A stretch of 20,695 nt of DNA, taken from contig CAJUFA010000004.1 of assembly GCA_910585725.1 (NCBI GenBank), positions 126,299 through 146,993 of the forward strand, given 5' to 3'. This document shows positions 7,928 to 14,854 of the stretch, piece after piece. The notes under the pieces were generated by a model. That model searched no databases and was not told where the DNA came from. It saw only the letters and a program-made list of their open reading frames with translations. This DNA is from an uncultured Dorea sp. Lineage in GTDB: Bacteria; Bacillota; Clostridia; Lachnospirales; Lachnospiraceae. Within the stretch, counting starts at the first letter, position 1. Every line of letters begins with the position of its first letter. The translations under genes and the position numbers were made by a program.

Positions 7928-8914
7928 TTATACTAAACTTTCTGTTACTTTCTCCATATCCTCCCAGGACGCGACATTATAGACATTCACATCCCGGTTG
8001 ATCTTCTTCATGAATCCGGCAAGGGTTTTCCCCGGACCGATCTCGACAAACCTGTCTATGCCTGACGCGATCATATATTCCATACTCTGCATCCACCGAA
8101 CCGGAGAACTCACCTGCTGCTTAAGCAGCTCTTTTGTCCCGGAAATATTCTCTACCATCTCTGCCGTCACATTCGACACATAAGGTATCTGCAGAGGATG
8201 AAGGATTACCGTATCAAGCTCCTTCGCAAGCTCTTCTCCCGCCGGTACAAGCATAGGAGAATGGAAAGGTCCGCTGACATTCAGCATAATTACCCGCTTT
8301 GCCCCTGCTTCCTTAAGCTTGACAGACGCCGCTTCCACTGCCGCAAGTTTCCCGGTAATCACGATCTGCCCCGGACAGTTATAATTCGCGACGGTCACGT
8401 CCCCTCTCTTAATATCCATCCTCTTTACAACCGGCACTGCCGTATCGTCCTGCTGCCCGTCTTCATCCGTCAGCGACTCAAGCGCCTCTTCTATCTTCGC
8501 CGCATCCAGACCCATCACTGCACACATTCCGCCTTTGCCTGTCGGTACTGTATTCTGCATCAGTATCCCTCTCTTACGAACCAGACGTATGGCGTCCAGA
8601 TCCTCCATACCGCCCGCGGCGGCGATAGCGCTGTATTCGCCCAGGCTTAGACCTGCCGTGATATCCGGTTTTATCCCTCTCTCTTCGATAACTCTGGTCA
8701 TGGCAAGGCACGTCGTAACCATAGCCGCCTGTGTGTATTCCGTAAGATCAAGCTTCTCGTTCTCCTCAAAGCAAAGCGTCTTCATGTCTAATCCAAGCGT
8801 CTCGCCCGCCTGATCAAAAAGCGACCTTGCCGTCTCGCTATTCTCATAGAAATCCGATCCCATGCCCGCTTTCTGAGCGCCCTGTCCCGGATAGATAAAT
8901 GCAATCTTAGACAT
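7928..8914 (-). CDS. fabD: Malonyl-CoA:ACP transacylase
   Basis: FabD moves malonyl from CoA to ACP, linking acetyl-CoA carboxylase to chain elongation. The 328-aa protein starts MSKIAFIYPGQGAQKAGMG, has the nucleophile S90 in AGLSLGEYSA and the catalytic H218 in SGPFHSPML. It is slightly longer than the roughly 310-aa E. coli protein. The extra length is a polar, Asp/Gln-rich insertion at about residues 148-171, after the DAAKIEEAL helix. Its ATG lies inside the end of fabK: the genes overlap by 8 bp, which points to translational coupling. Confidence 0.96.
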   Translation of the reverse strand: MSKIAFIYPGQGAQKAGMGSDFYENSETARSLFDQAGETLGLDMKTLCFEENEKLDLTEYTQAAMVTTCLAMTRVIEERGIKPDITAGLSLGEYSAIAAAGGMEDLDAIRLVRKRGILMQNTVPTGKGGMCAVMGLDAAKIEEALESLTDEDGQQDDTAVPVVKRMDIKRGDVTVANYNCPGQIVITGKLAAVEAASVKLKEAGAKRVIMLNVSGPFHSPMLVPAGEELAKELDTVILHPLQIPYVSNVTAEMVENISGTKELLKQQVSSPVRWMQSMEYMIASGIDRFVEIGPGKTLAGFMKKINRDVNVYNVASWEDMEKVTESLV

Positions 8915-9845
8915 ATAATCCAGTCCCTTCTATCAATGCGTCTGTTTCTCTTACCAACTTATCAATCAGGTCCTTACAGGACAATTTTTCCTTAACCATT
9001 CCGGCAATCTGCCCTGCCATCACGCTTCCGTTCTTCACATCTCCGTCTACAACAGCTCTGCGAAGTCCGCCCAGCGTAAGCTGCTCCAGTTCTTCAAAGC
9101 CTGCGCCTTTATTCTCCAGTTCCATATATCTCTTCGTCATATCGTTGCGAAGAGCCCTAACCGGATGTCCTGTACTTCTCCCTGTCACTCTCGAATCAAT
9201 ATCCTTTGCGGCTATAATCCTGTCTTTATAATTCTCGTGAACCTGAGATTCCTTCGTCACGACGAAATGAGTGCCCATCTGTACTCCTCTGGCGCCAAGC
9301 ATAAATGCTGCCGCAATCCCTCTTCCGTCTGCAATGCCGCCGGCAGCGATCACAGGTATCGTCACTGCATCAACGATCTGAGGCACCAGAACCATCGTCG
9401 TATTCTCTCCGATATGTCCTCCTGCTTCACATCCTTCAGCAACCACCGCATCGGCGCCGCATCGCTCCATACGCTTCGCAAGGGCAACAGAAGCAACCAC
9501 AGGAATTACCTTCACGCCTGCTTCCTTCCACATCTTCATATACTTCTCAGGATTGCCCGCGCCCGTCGTCACTACCCTGACGCCTTCCTCGACAATAACC
9601 TTCGCCACATCGTCGGCATACGGGCTCATCAGCATAATATTAACTCCAAACGGGCGATCGGTCAGCTTCTTCGCTTCCCTGACCTGTTCACGAACCCATT
9701 CCGAAGGAGCGCTCGCGGCTCCGATCAACCCCAAACCACCCGCGTTGGATACGGCGGCCGCCAGATGATACTCCGCAACCCATGCCATACCTCCCTGGAT
9801 GATCGGATATTCGATTCCCAGTAATCTGGTTACTTCTGTCTGCAT
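8907..9845 (-). CDS. fabK: Enoyl-ACP reductase II, FMN-dependent
   Basis: FabK carries out the last reduction of each elongation round (enoyl-ACP to acyl-ACP) with FMN and NAD(P)H, and is not related to the short-chain-dehydrogenase FabI. The 312-aa protein starts MQTEVTRLLGIEYPIIQGGM and contains TGAGNP (94-99), the loop EGCEAGGHIG with H144 (the same number as the catalytic His described for pneumococcal FabK), IAAGGIADGRG and GARGVQMGTHFV. Its place between acpP and fabD matches known FabK clusters in Firmicutes. GTGGGG lies about 8 nt before ATG. No fabI is present in the window. FabK enzymes are known to be insensitive to triclosan. Confidence 0.95.
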   Translation of the reverse strand: MQTEVTRLLGIEYPIIQGGMAWVAEYHLAAAVSNAGGLGLIGAASAPSEWVREQVREAKKLTDRPFGVNIMLMSPYADDVAKVIVEEGVRVVTTGAGNPEKYMKMWKEAGVKVIPVVASVALAKRMERCGADAVVAEGCEAGGHIGENTTMVLVPQIVDAVTIPVIAAGGIADGRGIAAAFMLGARGVQMGTHFVVTKESQVHENYKDRIIAAKDIDSRVTGRSTGHPVRALRNDMTKRYMELENKGAGFEELEQLTLGGLRRAVVDGDVKNGSVMAGQIAGMVKEKLSCKDLIDKLVRETDALIEGTGLYV

Positions 9846-9882
9846 TATAAAAACCCCACTTCTTATTTTTTTCTAACTTAAT

Positions 9883-10113
9883 CTACTCTTTATGTTCATT
9901 AATATAATTAATTACATCGCCGATCGTCATGATCTTCTCCAGTTCTTCTGTCGGAATCTCAATCTCATATTCATCCTCCAGCGCCATAACCATCTCAAAT
10001 ATATCCAGAGAATCTGCCCCCAAATCATCCTTGAAGGAAGATCCCTCCGTAATCTGCGCTGCGTCAACTCCTAAATTCTCTGATACGATTTCTTTAATTC
10101 TCTCTAACATCAT
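9883..10113 (-). CDS. acpP: Acyl carrier protein
   Basis: This 76-aa acidic protein carries the growing acyl chain on a phosphopantetheine arm attached to S35 in the motif DLGADSLDIFEMVM. Flanking sequence (EYEIEIPTEELEKIMTIGDV) is that of housekeeping ACPs. It begins with two ATG codons in a row; AAGGAG lies 5 nt before the first and 8 nt before the second, so either could be used. It lies between fabH and fabK with short gaps. Confidence 0.97.
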   Translation of the reverse strand: MMLERIKEIVSENLGVDAAQITEGSSFKDDLGADSLDIFEMVMALEDEYEIEIPTEELEKIMTIGDVINYINEHKE

Positions 10114-10131
10114 TCTTTCTCCTTTTCTTTA

Positions 10132-11151
10132 TTATTTAGTTTTATTTGTGCCGCACCTGTGCCATTCAATGATCGAAGCCCCCCAGGTCAGTCCTGCACC
10201 GAAACCGGCCAGTACCAGTTTCTGTCCCTCTCTGAGCCTTCCTTCCCGGTTCATCTCATCCAGAAGGATCGGTATACTTGCAGATGAGGTATTCCCGTAT
10301 TCCTGCAGGTTCACGGGAAACTTCTCCATAGGTTCGCCCAGGCGTTTTGCCACTGCCTCTATGATCCTCCTGTTCGCCTGATGAAGGATATAATAACTGA
10401 TCTCGCCGGAGCTTACATGGTTAAGTTCAAGCGCTTCATTGATGACCTCCGGCACGCTCTTTACGGCAAATTTAAACACAGCCTGACCATCCATCTGCAT
10501 ATAGTACTCCTCATCCGGCATATCTTCCGGACGCTCACGGCAGCGCTCGTCAAACAGTCCGTTATAATCGTGCCTGCTCTTACATGTAAGCGCCGCTCCC
10601 TTTCTTCCGTCAGAATGTGTAACCGGTAGATAAACCGTCCCTGCGTCATCCGCCCGAAGTACCGCGGCGCCCGCGCCGTCCCCGAACAAGATACACGTCC
10701 TCCTGTCCCTCCAATTCGTCAGATTCGACAGGCTCTCGCTTCCGATGATCAATGCCGTTTTACAGAACCCGCTGTTAAGATAGGCCAAAGCCGTATTATA
10801 GGCAAGAATAAACCCCGTGCATGCCGCACTAAGATCAAAACAGGTCGCCCGCGGCGCTCCCAGCCTCTCCTGAACCTCGCAGGCCGCACAAGGAAGGATC
10901 ACGTTCGAAGATATGGTCGATACCAGAATCAGATCTAATTCCTCCGGTAATACCCCTGCATCTTCAAGCGCCCTCTTCGCTGCCTCTGCTGCCATGGAAA
11001 CTGTCGTCTCGTCCCTGATGATATGCCGCCTTATAACTCCTGTCCGTTCCCGGATCCATTCGTCGCTGGTTTCCACCAGACGGGCTATATCATTATTGTC
11101 CATGGTATACGACGGTATGTATGAACCCGTCCCGCATATTGTCGCTGTCAT
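10132..11151 (-). CDS. fabH: 3-oxoacyl-ACP synthase III (KAS III)
   Basis: FabH starts each chain by condensing acetyl- or branched acyl-CoA with malonyl-ACP. The 339-aa thiolase-fold protein has the full Cys-His-Asn triad: C111 in DLSAACTGFILAY, H257 in YILHQANRRII and N287 in EYGNTSSASIP. FGDGAGAAVL and GFGAGLTWG are also conserved. It is the first gene of the operon: the promoter is about 45 bp upstream and an AGGGG site precedes ATG. Whether it prefers straight or branched primers cannot be read from the sequence. Confidence 0.96.
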   Translation of the reverse strand: MTATICGTGSYIPSYTMDNNDIARLVETSDEWIRERTGVIRRHIIRDETTVSMAAEAAKRALEDAGVLPEELDLILVSTISSNVILPCAACEVQERLGAPRATCFDLSAACTGFILAYNTALAYLNSGFCKTALIIGSESLSNLTNWRDRRTCILFGDGAGAAVLRADDAGTVYLPVTHSDGRKGAALTCKSRHDYNGLFDERCRERPEDMPDEEYYMQMDGQAVFKFAVKSVPEVINEALELNHVSSGEISYYILHQANRRIIEAVAKRLGEPMEKFPVNLQEYGNTSSASIPILLDEMNREGRLREGQKLVLAGFGAGLTWGASIIEWHRCGTNKTK

Positions 11152-11186
11152 ATGAATTCCCCTGATTTATTTTGAATTTAAATTAA

Positions 11187-11199
11187 TTTGACAGCCAAA
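11187..11199. promoter_or_regulatory. Second, degenerate FabT-like site at the transcription start
   Basis: TTTGACAGCCAAA keeps both outer arms of the upstream operator (9 of 13 positions match) and covers the edge of the -10 and the predicted start of transcription. The two site centres are 45 bp apart. A repressor bound here would block RNA polymerase. Confidence 0.45.
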
Positions 11200-11227
11200 G
11201 TATATATCAATATATTTTGTTTGTCAA
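11199..11227 (-). promoter_or_regulatory. Promoter of the fatty-acid operon
   Basis: Read on the minus strand: TTGACA (11227-11222), a 17-bp spacer, and TATACT (11204-11199). The -35 is perfect and the -10 is one base from consensus. Transcription would start near 11192, giving a leader of about 40 nt before fabH. Confidence 0.85.
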
Positions 11228-11231
11228 GTAT

Positions 11232-11244
11232 TTTGATTATCAAA
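11232..11244. promoter_or_regulatory. FabT-type operator, upstream site
   Basis: TTTGAT-T-ATCAAA is a perfect palindrome with 6-bp arms around one central base, 4 bp upstream of the -35 of the fab promoter. From memory it matches the TTTGA...TCAAA core of streptococcal FabT sites. The likely binder is the MarR protein encoded at 1-425. Confidence 0.75.
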
Positions 11245-11356
11245 TTATTACAAATTTTATTCTTTATTTTACATACCCTCGCCGATGTACGAAGATTTTA
11301 TATGTATACTCTAAAATATAGATATAATTTTAATATATAAAATTTTGATATATATA

Positions 11357-11385
11357 TTGACACAGTATATTATACTATATATAAT
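11357..11385 (+). promoter_or_regulatory. Consensus sigma-A promoter of the padR operon
   Basis: TTGACA (11357-11362), exactly 17 bp, then TATAAT (11380-11385): both hexamers are perfect. Start of transcription would be near 11392. Such a strong promoter usually needs a repressor, and the first gene encodes one. Confidence 0.88.
11364..11376. promoter_or_regulatory. Palindrome inside the padR promoter spacer (candidate PadR operator)
   Basis: AGTATA-T-TATACT is a perfect palindrome with 6-bp arms lying wholly between the -35 and -10. A repressor here would block polymerase, and PadR proteins commonly repress their own operons. The region is very A+T rich, which lowers confidence. Confidence 0.5.
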
Positions 11386-11424
11386 ATACTTATCAAAAAC
11401 ATATAGAGATGAAGGAGAACGAAG

Positions 11425-11748
11425 ATGATATTTCCTATGAATGCACCAATGTTCGACCTGCTCGTCCTGTCAGTTACAGATAAAGAGGACGCCTACGGCT
11501 ATCAGTTGAGCCAGATTATCAAGAAGGTTTCCAATACAAAGGATTCCACGCTCTACCCGGTTCTAAAGAGACTGCAGGAACAAGGTTTCCTGACGGTGTA
11601 CGACCAATCTTATCAAGGAAGAAACCGGAGATATTACCAGATTACGGAAGCAGGCAGACAACGCTATCAGATGTTGTCCGAAAACTGGAATCTATACCGG
11701 GACGCAATAGATCTGATTGTAAGAACAGGAGGGATAAATCATGAATAA
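11425..11748 (+). CDS. PadR-family transcriptional regulator
   Basis: The 107-aa protein is a short PadR winged-helix regulator. It has the DNA-binding core YGYQLSQIIKKVSN (about 25-38), the family hallmark STLYPVLKRLQEQGFL (about 42-57) and a wing with GRNRRYYQITEAGRQRY. GAAGGAG lies 7 nt before ATG. Its end overlaps the next gene by 8 bp. The order PadR, DUF1700, DUF4097 is a common Firmicute operon, in which the regulator probably senses an envelope or antibiotic signal; that signal is not known here. The palindrome in its own promoter suggests autorepression. Confidence 0.92.
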   Translation: MIFPMNAPMFDLLVLSVTDKEDAYGYQLSQIIKKVSNTKDSTLYPVLKRLQEQGFLTVYDQSYQGRNRRYYQITEAGRQRYQMLSENWNLYRDAIDLIVRTGGINHE

Positions 11749-12337
11749 AGACGAATATATCAAGCGCCTGGAATATAGGCTCAGGCGGCTGCCCAAAGAA
11801 GAATATGACAAAGCGATTTCCTATTTTACGGAATATTTTGAAGAAGCCGGCCCAGAGAATGAAATACAGGCAACCCAGGATCTTGGAACTCCTGAGATGG
11901 CGGCAGATCAAATCATCCGTGAATTTGCAGTAGAGAACGCCAAAGAACCGGCCAAGGACGTAAGGCACGGCATTTCGGCGCTATGGATCGGAATCCTCGC
12001 TCTCTTCGCAGCGCCAATCGCCCTTCCGGCCGCGTTGATGCTGGGCGTCCTGGGCCTAATGTTCATTCTGATCATCTTCATACTGGTACTTTTCGCGTTC
12101 GTTCTGACCATATCCGTGGCCGTGACCGCAATTCCCTGCATCGCCGTCGGAGTCTGCATGCTCTTTACTTCGTTCGCGAACGGCGTCTCCACTCTGGGAC
12201 TTGGATTAATCGGTCTTGGACTCGGAATCTTACTGGTCACAGGCTGTATCAGCCTTGGAAAATGCGTCATGCATCTGATCACCCGCCTTTTTGCCGGAAT
12301 TGCGGGAAAGAATCGGCATCAAAATAAAAAACTCTGA
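11741..12337 (+). CDS. DUF1700 membrane protein
   Basis: The 198-aa protein has a cytoplasmic N-terminal helical domain of about 85 residues, starting MNKDEYIKRLEYRLRRLPKEE and containing YFTEYFEEAG and LGTPEMAADQI, which is the DUF1700 signature. Hydrophobic membrane segments follow from about 78 to 183, with very Leu/Ile/Gly-rich stretches, then a basic tail. It overlaps padR by 8 bp, so translation is probably coupled. Known: DUF1700 genes often lie between a PadR regulator and a DUF4097 gene. Function is unknown; a membrane sensor or partner of the next protein is an inference. Confidence 0.88.
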   Translation: MNKDEYIKRLEYRLRRLPKEEYDKAISYFTEYFEEAGPENEIQATQDLGTPEMAADQIIREFAVENAKEPAKDVRHGISALWIGILALFAAPIALPAALMLGVLGLMFILIIFILVLFAFVLTISVAVTAIPCIAVGVCMLFTSFANGVSTLGLGLIGLGLGILLVTGCISLGKCVMHLITRLFAGIAGKNRHQNKKL

Positions 12338-12399
12338 TTAACAACATCACAGAAACCGATAAACAATAACGAATGCAAAACCAGGAGGAAAAAAATAGC

Positions 12400-13362
12400 A
12401 TGGAAAAAACAAAGAATAAAAAGACATGGATCAAAGCAGCGCTCATCTGTGTATTATTAGGCGCCGCCCTGCTCATAATCGGACGCACCATAGGCGGCGT
12501 ACCGGGCTTTTATATTGACAGATCAGGACTTCACACTGCCGATGAAACCCTTCGGTCTGAAACAATCCGCGGTTCGGATACTCTGGACCCCTTCAACAGT
12601 ATAGAACTTGATATCGAGTATGCGGATGTAGAGCTTATCACTTCCGACCGGTTTGCAATCGAATATTGTACTATGGCAGAATACAAAGAACCTGACTACG
12701 AAGTAAAAAATGGAAAACTAACCTTCCGCGAATCACATTCTGTCAGCTTATTTAACGTGGGTCTATTCTACAAAAGCTTCGGTGTATCCACAGAAGAAAC
12801 CAGATATTATGTACGGATAGAAATTCCGAAAGACACTGAACTTACGAATGTCTCTCTTAATATTGAAAGCGGAAATCTTGACATCTCCTCACTACAGGCA
12901 GACGCGCTGAATATCTCTAATGAATACGGGGATATCTCTCTGAATCAATACAAAGGCGGCAGTCTGAATATCCAAATGGAAAGTGGAAGCCTGTCCCTCG
13001 GCGCTTTAGATACCGCTCAGACAAAAATTTACAATGAATACGGCGAAGTCTACGTCTCGGACGCAAAAGGCGACAGGCTGACAATCCAAATGGAATCCTC
13101 TGACTGCCAGATTGACCGCCTGCAATTTTCAGACACGCAGATCAAGAATGAATACGGGAACATCTCTCTCGGACTTCCCGGCGATCTTGACAACTATGGT
13201 TTCGACTTGCGCGCCGAATACGGCGATATCCGCGTCGAAAACGAAGAACATGAGTATGACAACGGATTCGATGAGGCAACATATCGGACGGCCGGAGACG
13301 GGAAGAAGAAAATCAGCGTGACTTGTGAAAGCGGAAATATAGATGTCTATCCCACAAAATAG
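12400..13362 (+). CDS. Membrane-anchored DUF4097 beta-repeat protein
   Basis: The 320-aa protein has a short basic N-terminus, one membrane segment or uncleaved signal (about 10-27, WIKAALICVLLGAALLIIG) and an outside part rich in short beta strands. There, ESGN/ESGS and NEYGD/NEYGE turns alternate at about 20-residue spacing, as in DUF4097 adhesin-like beta-helix proteins. I chose ATG at 12400 because AGGAGG lies 11 nt upstream; an ATG at 12373 has no ribosome site. It is the last gene of the padR operon. A role in envelope stress or surface structure is inferred from family context only. Confidence 0.87.
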   Translation: MEKTKNKKTWIKAALICVLLGAALLIIGRTIGGVPGFYIDRSGLHTADETLRSETIRGSDTLDPFNSIELDIEYADVELITSDRFAIEYCTMAEYKEPDYEVKNGKLTFRESHSVSLFNVGLFYKSFGVSTEETRYYVRIEIPKDTELTNVSLNIESGNLDISSLQADALNISNEYGDISLNQYKGGSLNIQMESGSLSLGALDTAQTKIYNEYGEVYVSDAKGDRLTIQMESSDCQIDRLQFSDTQIKNEYGNISLGLPGDLDNYGFDLRAEYGDIRVENEEHEYDNGFDEATYRTAGDGKKKISVTCESGNIDVYPTK

Positions 13363-13420
13363 ACCCCGAAATATGAAGTTATATACATTGTATTATACTA
13401 ATGGTTGGATGGAACGCCAG

Positions 13421-13505
13421 TGTATTGTCTCATTCATTTTCAGACAAATAACACAGAAGGAAATTCAGGCAAGTTAATTTGCCGAAATGTGAATGAGACA
13501 ATACA
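13421..13505. repeat. 85-bp element with perfect 16-bp inverted ends
   Basis: TGTATTGTCTCATTCA (13421-13436) and TGAATGAGACAATACA (13490-13505) are exact reverse complements. Inside is a smaller hairpin GGCAA-GTTAAT-TTGCC (13468-13483). No T-run follows on either strand, so it is not a standard terminator. The layout fits a miniature inverted-repeat element or a structured RNA. No clear target-site duplication is visible. Confidence 0.75.
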
Positions 13506-13583
13506 TTAGACTACGGACTAAAATAACAAGTTTTTTTCGATGTACTGGTCAACACACCCTCATCGCCGTCGAACTTTTGCCCG

Positions 13584-13637
13584 GCGCTGGCACGAACCAG
13601 ACAGTCCGTTAGTTTGATTTCTAACCAGATACAGCGC
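13584..13637. repeat. Foldable sequence downstream of DAHP synthase
   Basis: GCGCTG (13584-13589) pairs with CAGCGC (13632-13637); inside, GTTAG (13608-13612) pairs with CTAAC (13621-13625) around an 8-nt loop. A competing hairpin CTGG-CACGAA-CCAG covers 13587-13600. It starts 9 bp after the DAHP synthase stop and might protect or terminate its mRNA, but has no T-run. Confidence 0.35.
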
Positions 13638-13646
13638 TAGAATATT

Positions 13647-14678
13647 TTAACACTTCTCCGCAATATCAAAAATTATTCTCTTTGTATCCTCCCATCCGAT
13701 ACACGGATCCGTAATAGACTGTCCATATACCAGATTCTCCGTGATATCCTGTCTGCCTTCCACGAGATAGCTCTCGATCATCACGCCTTTCACCAGCCTC
13801 TTAAGCTCAGGATTATAATTTCGGCTGTGCATCACTTCACTCACAATACGTATCTGTTCCTTGTACTGTTTGTCGGAATTCGAATGGTTCACATCTACGA
13901 TCACCGCCGGATTCTTAAGCTGCCATTTCTGATACATCTGCGCAAGCCGCGCCAGATCCTCATAATGATAGTTCGGTATATTCTTGCCGTATTTGTCCAC
14001 GCCGCCTCTCAGGATTGTGTGCGCCAACTCATTTCCGCCGGTCTGAACATCACACCCGCGGTAAATAAATCGGTGGGCATGCTGCGCCGCCGTGACGGAG
14101 TTTAGCATAACCGAGAGGTCTCCGCTGGTGGGATTCTTCATTCCTACCGGGATATCCATACCGCTTGCCGTCAGACGGTGCTGCTGATTCTCCACAGATC
14201 TTGCTCCTACCGCCTCATAAGACAGTACGTCGTCTAAATAGCTTCTATTCTCCGGATACAGCATCTCATCCGCCGTAGATAATCCTGTCTCTTCCATCAC
14301 ACGTATGTGCATCTTGCGGATCGCGATAATTCCCGCCAGAAGATCCGGCTCCTTCTCCGGATCTGGCTGATGCAGCATACCTTTATATCCTTCTCCCGTA
14401 GTTCGGGGCTTATTAGTATAGACACGCGGTATGATCATCAATCTATCCGATACTTGATCTGACAAATCCTTTAACCGTCTCACATACTCACACACCGACT
14501 CTTCATTATCTGCAGAACATGGTCCGATCAAAACAATGAATTTATCTGATTTTCCGGTAAATATATCTCTTATCTCCTGATCCCTTCTCTGCTTTACTCC
14601 CCTGATCCTCTCAGAAACAGGGTACTGCCCCTTCAAAACTTCCGGAAGCGGCAGCTCATGATTTATCTTCATAGACAT
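13647..14678 (-). CDS. 3-deoxy-7-phosphoheptulonate synthase (DAHP synthase), class I AroF/G/H type
   Basis: This enzyme condenses phosphoenolpyruvate with erythrose 4-phosphate in the first step of the shikimate pathway to aromatic amino acids. The 343-aa protein has VLIGPCSADNEESV, IPRVYTNKPRTTGEGYKG, QPDPEKEPDL, the stretch GARSVENQQHR, GMKNPTSGDL, RGG, VDVNHSNSDK and GVMIESYLVEGRQD, all hallmarks of the E. coli-like AroFGH class. I chose ATG at 14678-14676: a GGAGGAGG run lies about 7 nt upstream. A farther in-frame ATG (14732) would prepend a Gly/Arg-rich run that is just the translated ribosome-site region. Which amino acid inhibits it cannot be told, so no letter is assigned. The gene is divergent from the diguanylate cyclase. 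Confidence 0.95.
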   Translation of the reverse strand: MSMKINHELPLPEVLKGQYPVSERIRGVKQRRDQEIRDIFTGKSDKFIVLIGPCSADNEESVCEYVRRLKDLSDQVSDRLMIIPRVYTNKPRTTGEGYKGMLHQPDPEKEPDLLAGIIAIRKMHIRVMEETGLSTADEMLYPENRSYLDDVLSYEAVGARSVENQQHRLTASGMDIPVGMKNPTSGDLSVMLNSVTAAQHAHRFIYRGCDVQTGGNELAHTILRGGVDKYGKNIPNYHYEDLARLAQMYQKWQLKNPAVIVDVNHSNSDKQYKEQIRIVSEVMHSRNYNPELKRLVKGVMIESYLVEGRQDITENLVYGQSITDPCIGWEDTKRIIFDIAEKC

Positions 14679-14740
14679 TTCTTTTCCTCCTCCGTAATAA
14701 CCCCTCCTGGATCCTTCTCTCTTTTTAATCATGCATCTTT

Positions 14741-14769
14741 ATCATAATATTCAACATCTGCCATGTCAA
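14741..14769 (-). promoter_or_regulatory. Promoter of the DAHP synthase gene
   Basis: On the minus strand: TTGACA (14769-14764), 17-bp spacer, TATGAT (14746-14741). The -35 is perfect and the -10 has one deviation. Transcription would start near 14734, leaving a leader of about 55 nt, too short for a T-box or trp-type attenuator. Confidence 0.8.
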
Positions 14770-14794
14770 CGCCTTTTCAAACAGCTTTTTTGAA

Positions 14795-14823
14795 TTGTAA
14801 GTCGTTTAAAGATGTGCTAGAAT
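14795..14823 (+). promoter_or_regulatory. Promoter of the diguanylate cyclase gene
   Basis: TTGTAA (14795-14800), 17-bp spacer, TAGAAT (14818-14823). It is back to back with the DAHP synthase promoter. Start of transcription would be near 14830, about 25 nt before the GTG start codon. Confidence 0.6.
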
Positions 14824-14854
14824 AGAAATTAGACCATCAGGAGGTGAAATAATT

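Noticed and set aside
9165..9824. Long plus-strand open frame opposite fabK
   Set aside because: It is a shadow of the well-supported fabK gene, with no ribosome site and a low-complexity, His/Arg-rich product.
11152..11424. Riboswitch or RNA gene between fabH and padR
   Set aside because: The space is taken up by two promoters and operators; leaders are only about 30-40 nt.
14679..14732. N-terminal extension of DAHP synthase from an ATG at 14732
   Set aside because: It encodes a Gly/Arg-rich run that is the translated ribosome-site region; homologues start near MKINHELPLPEVL.
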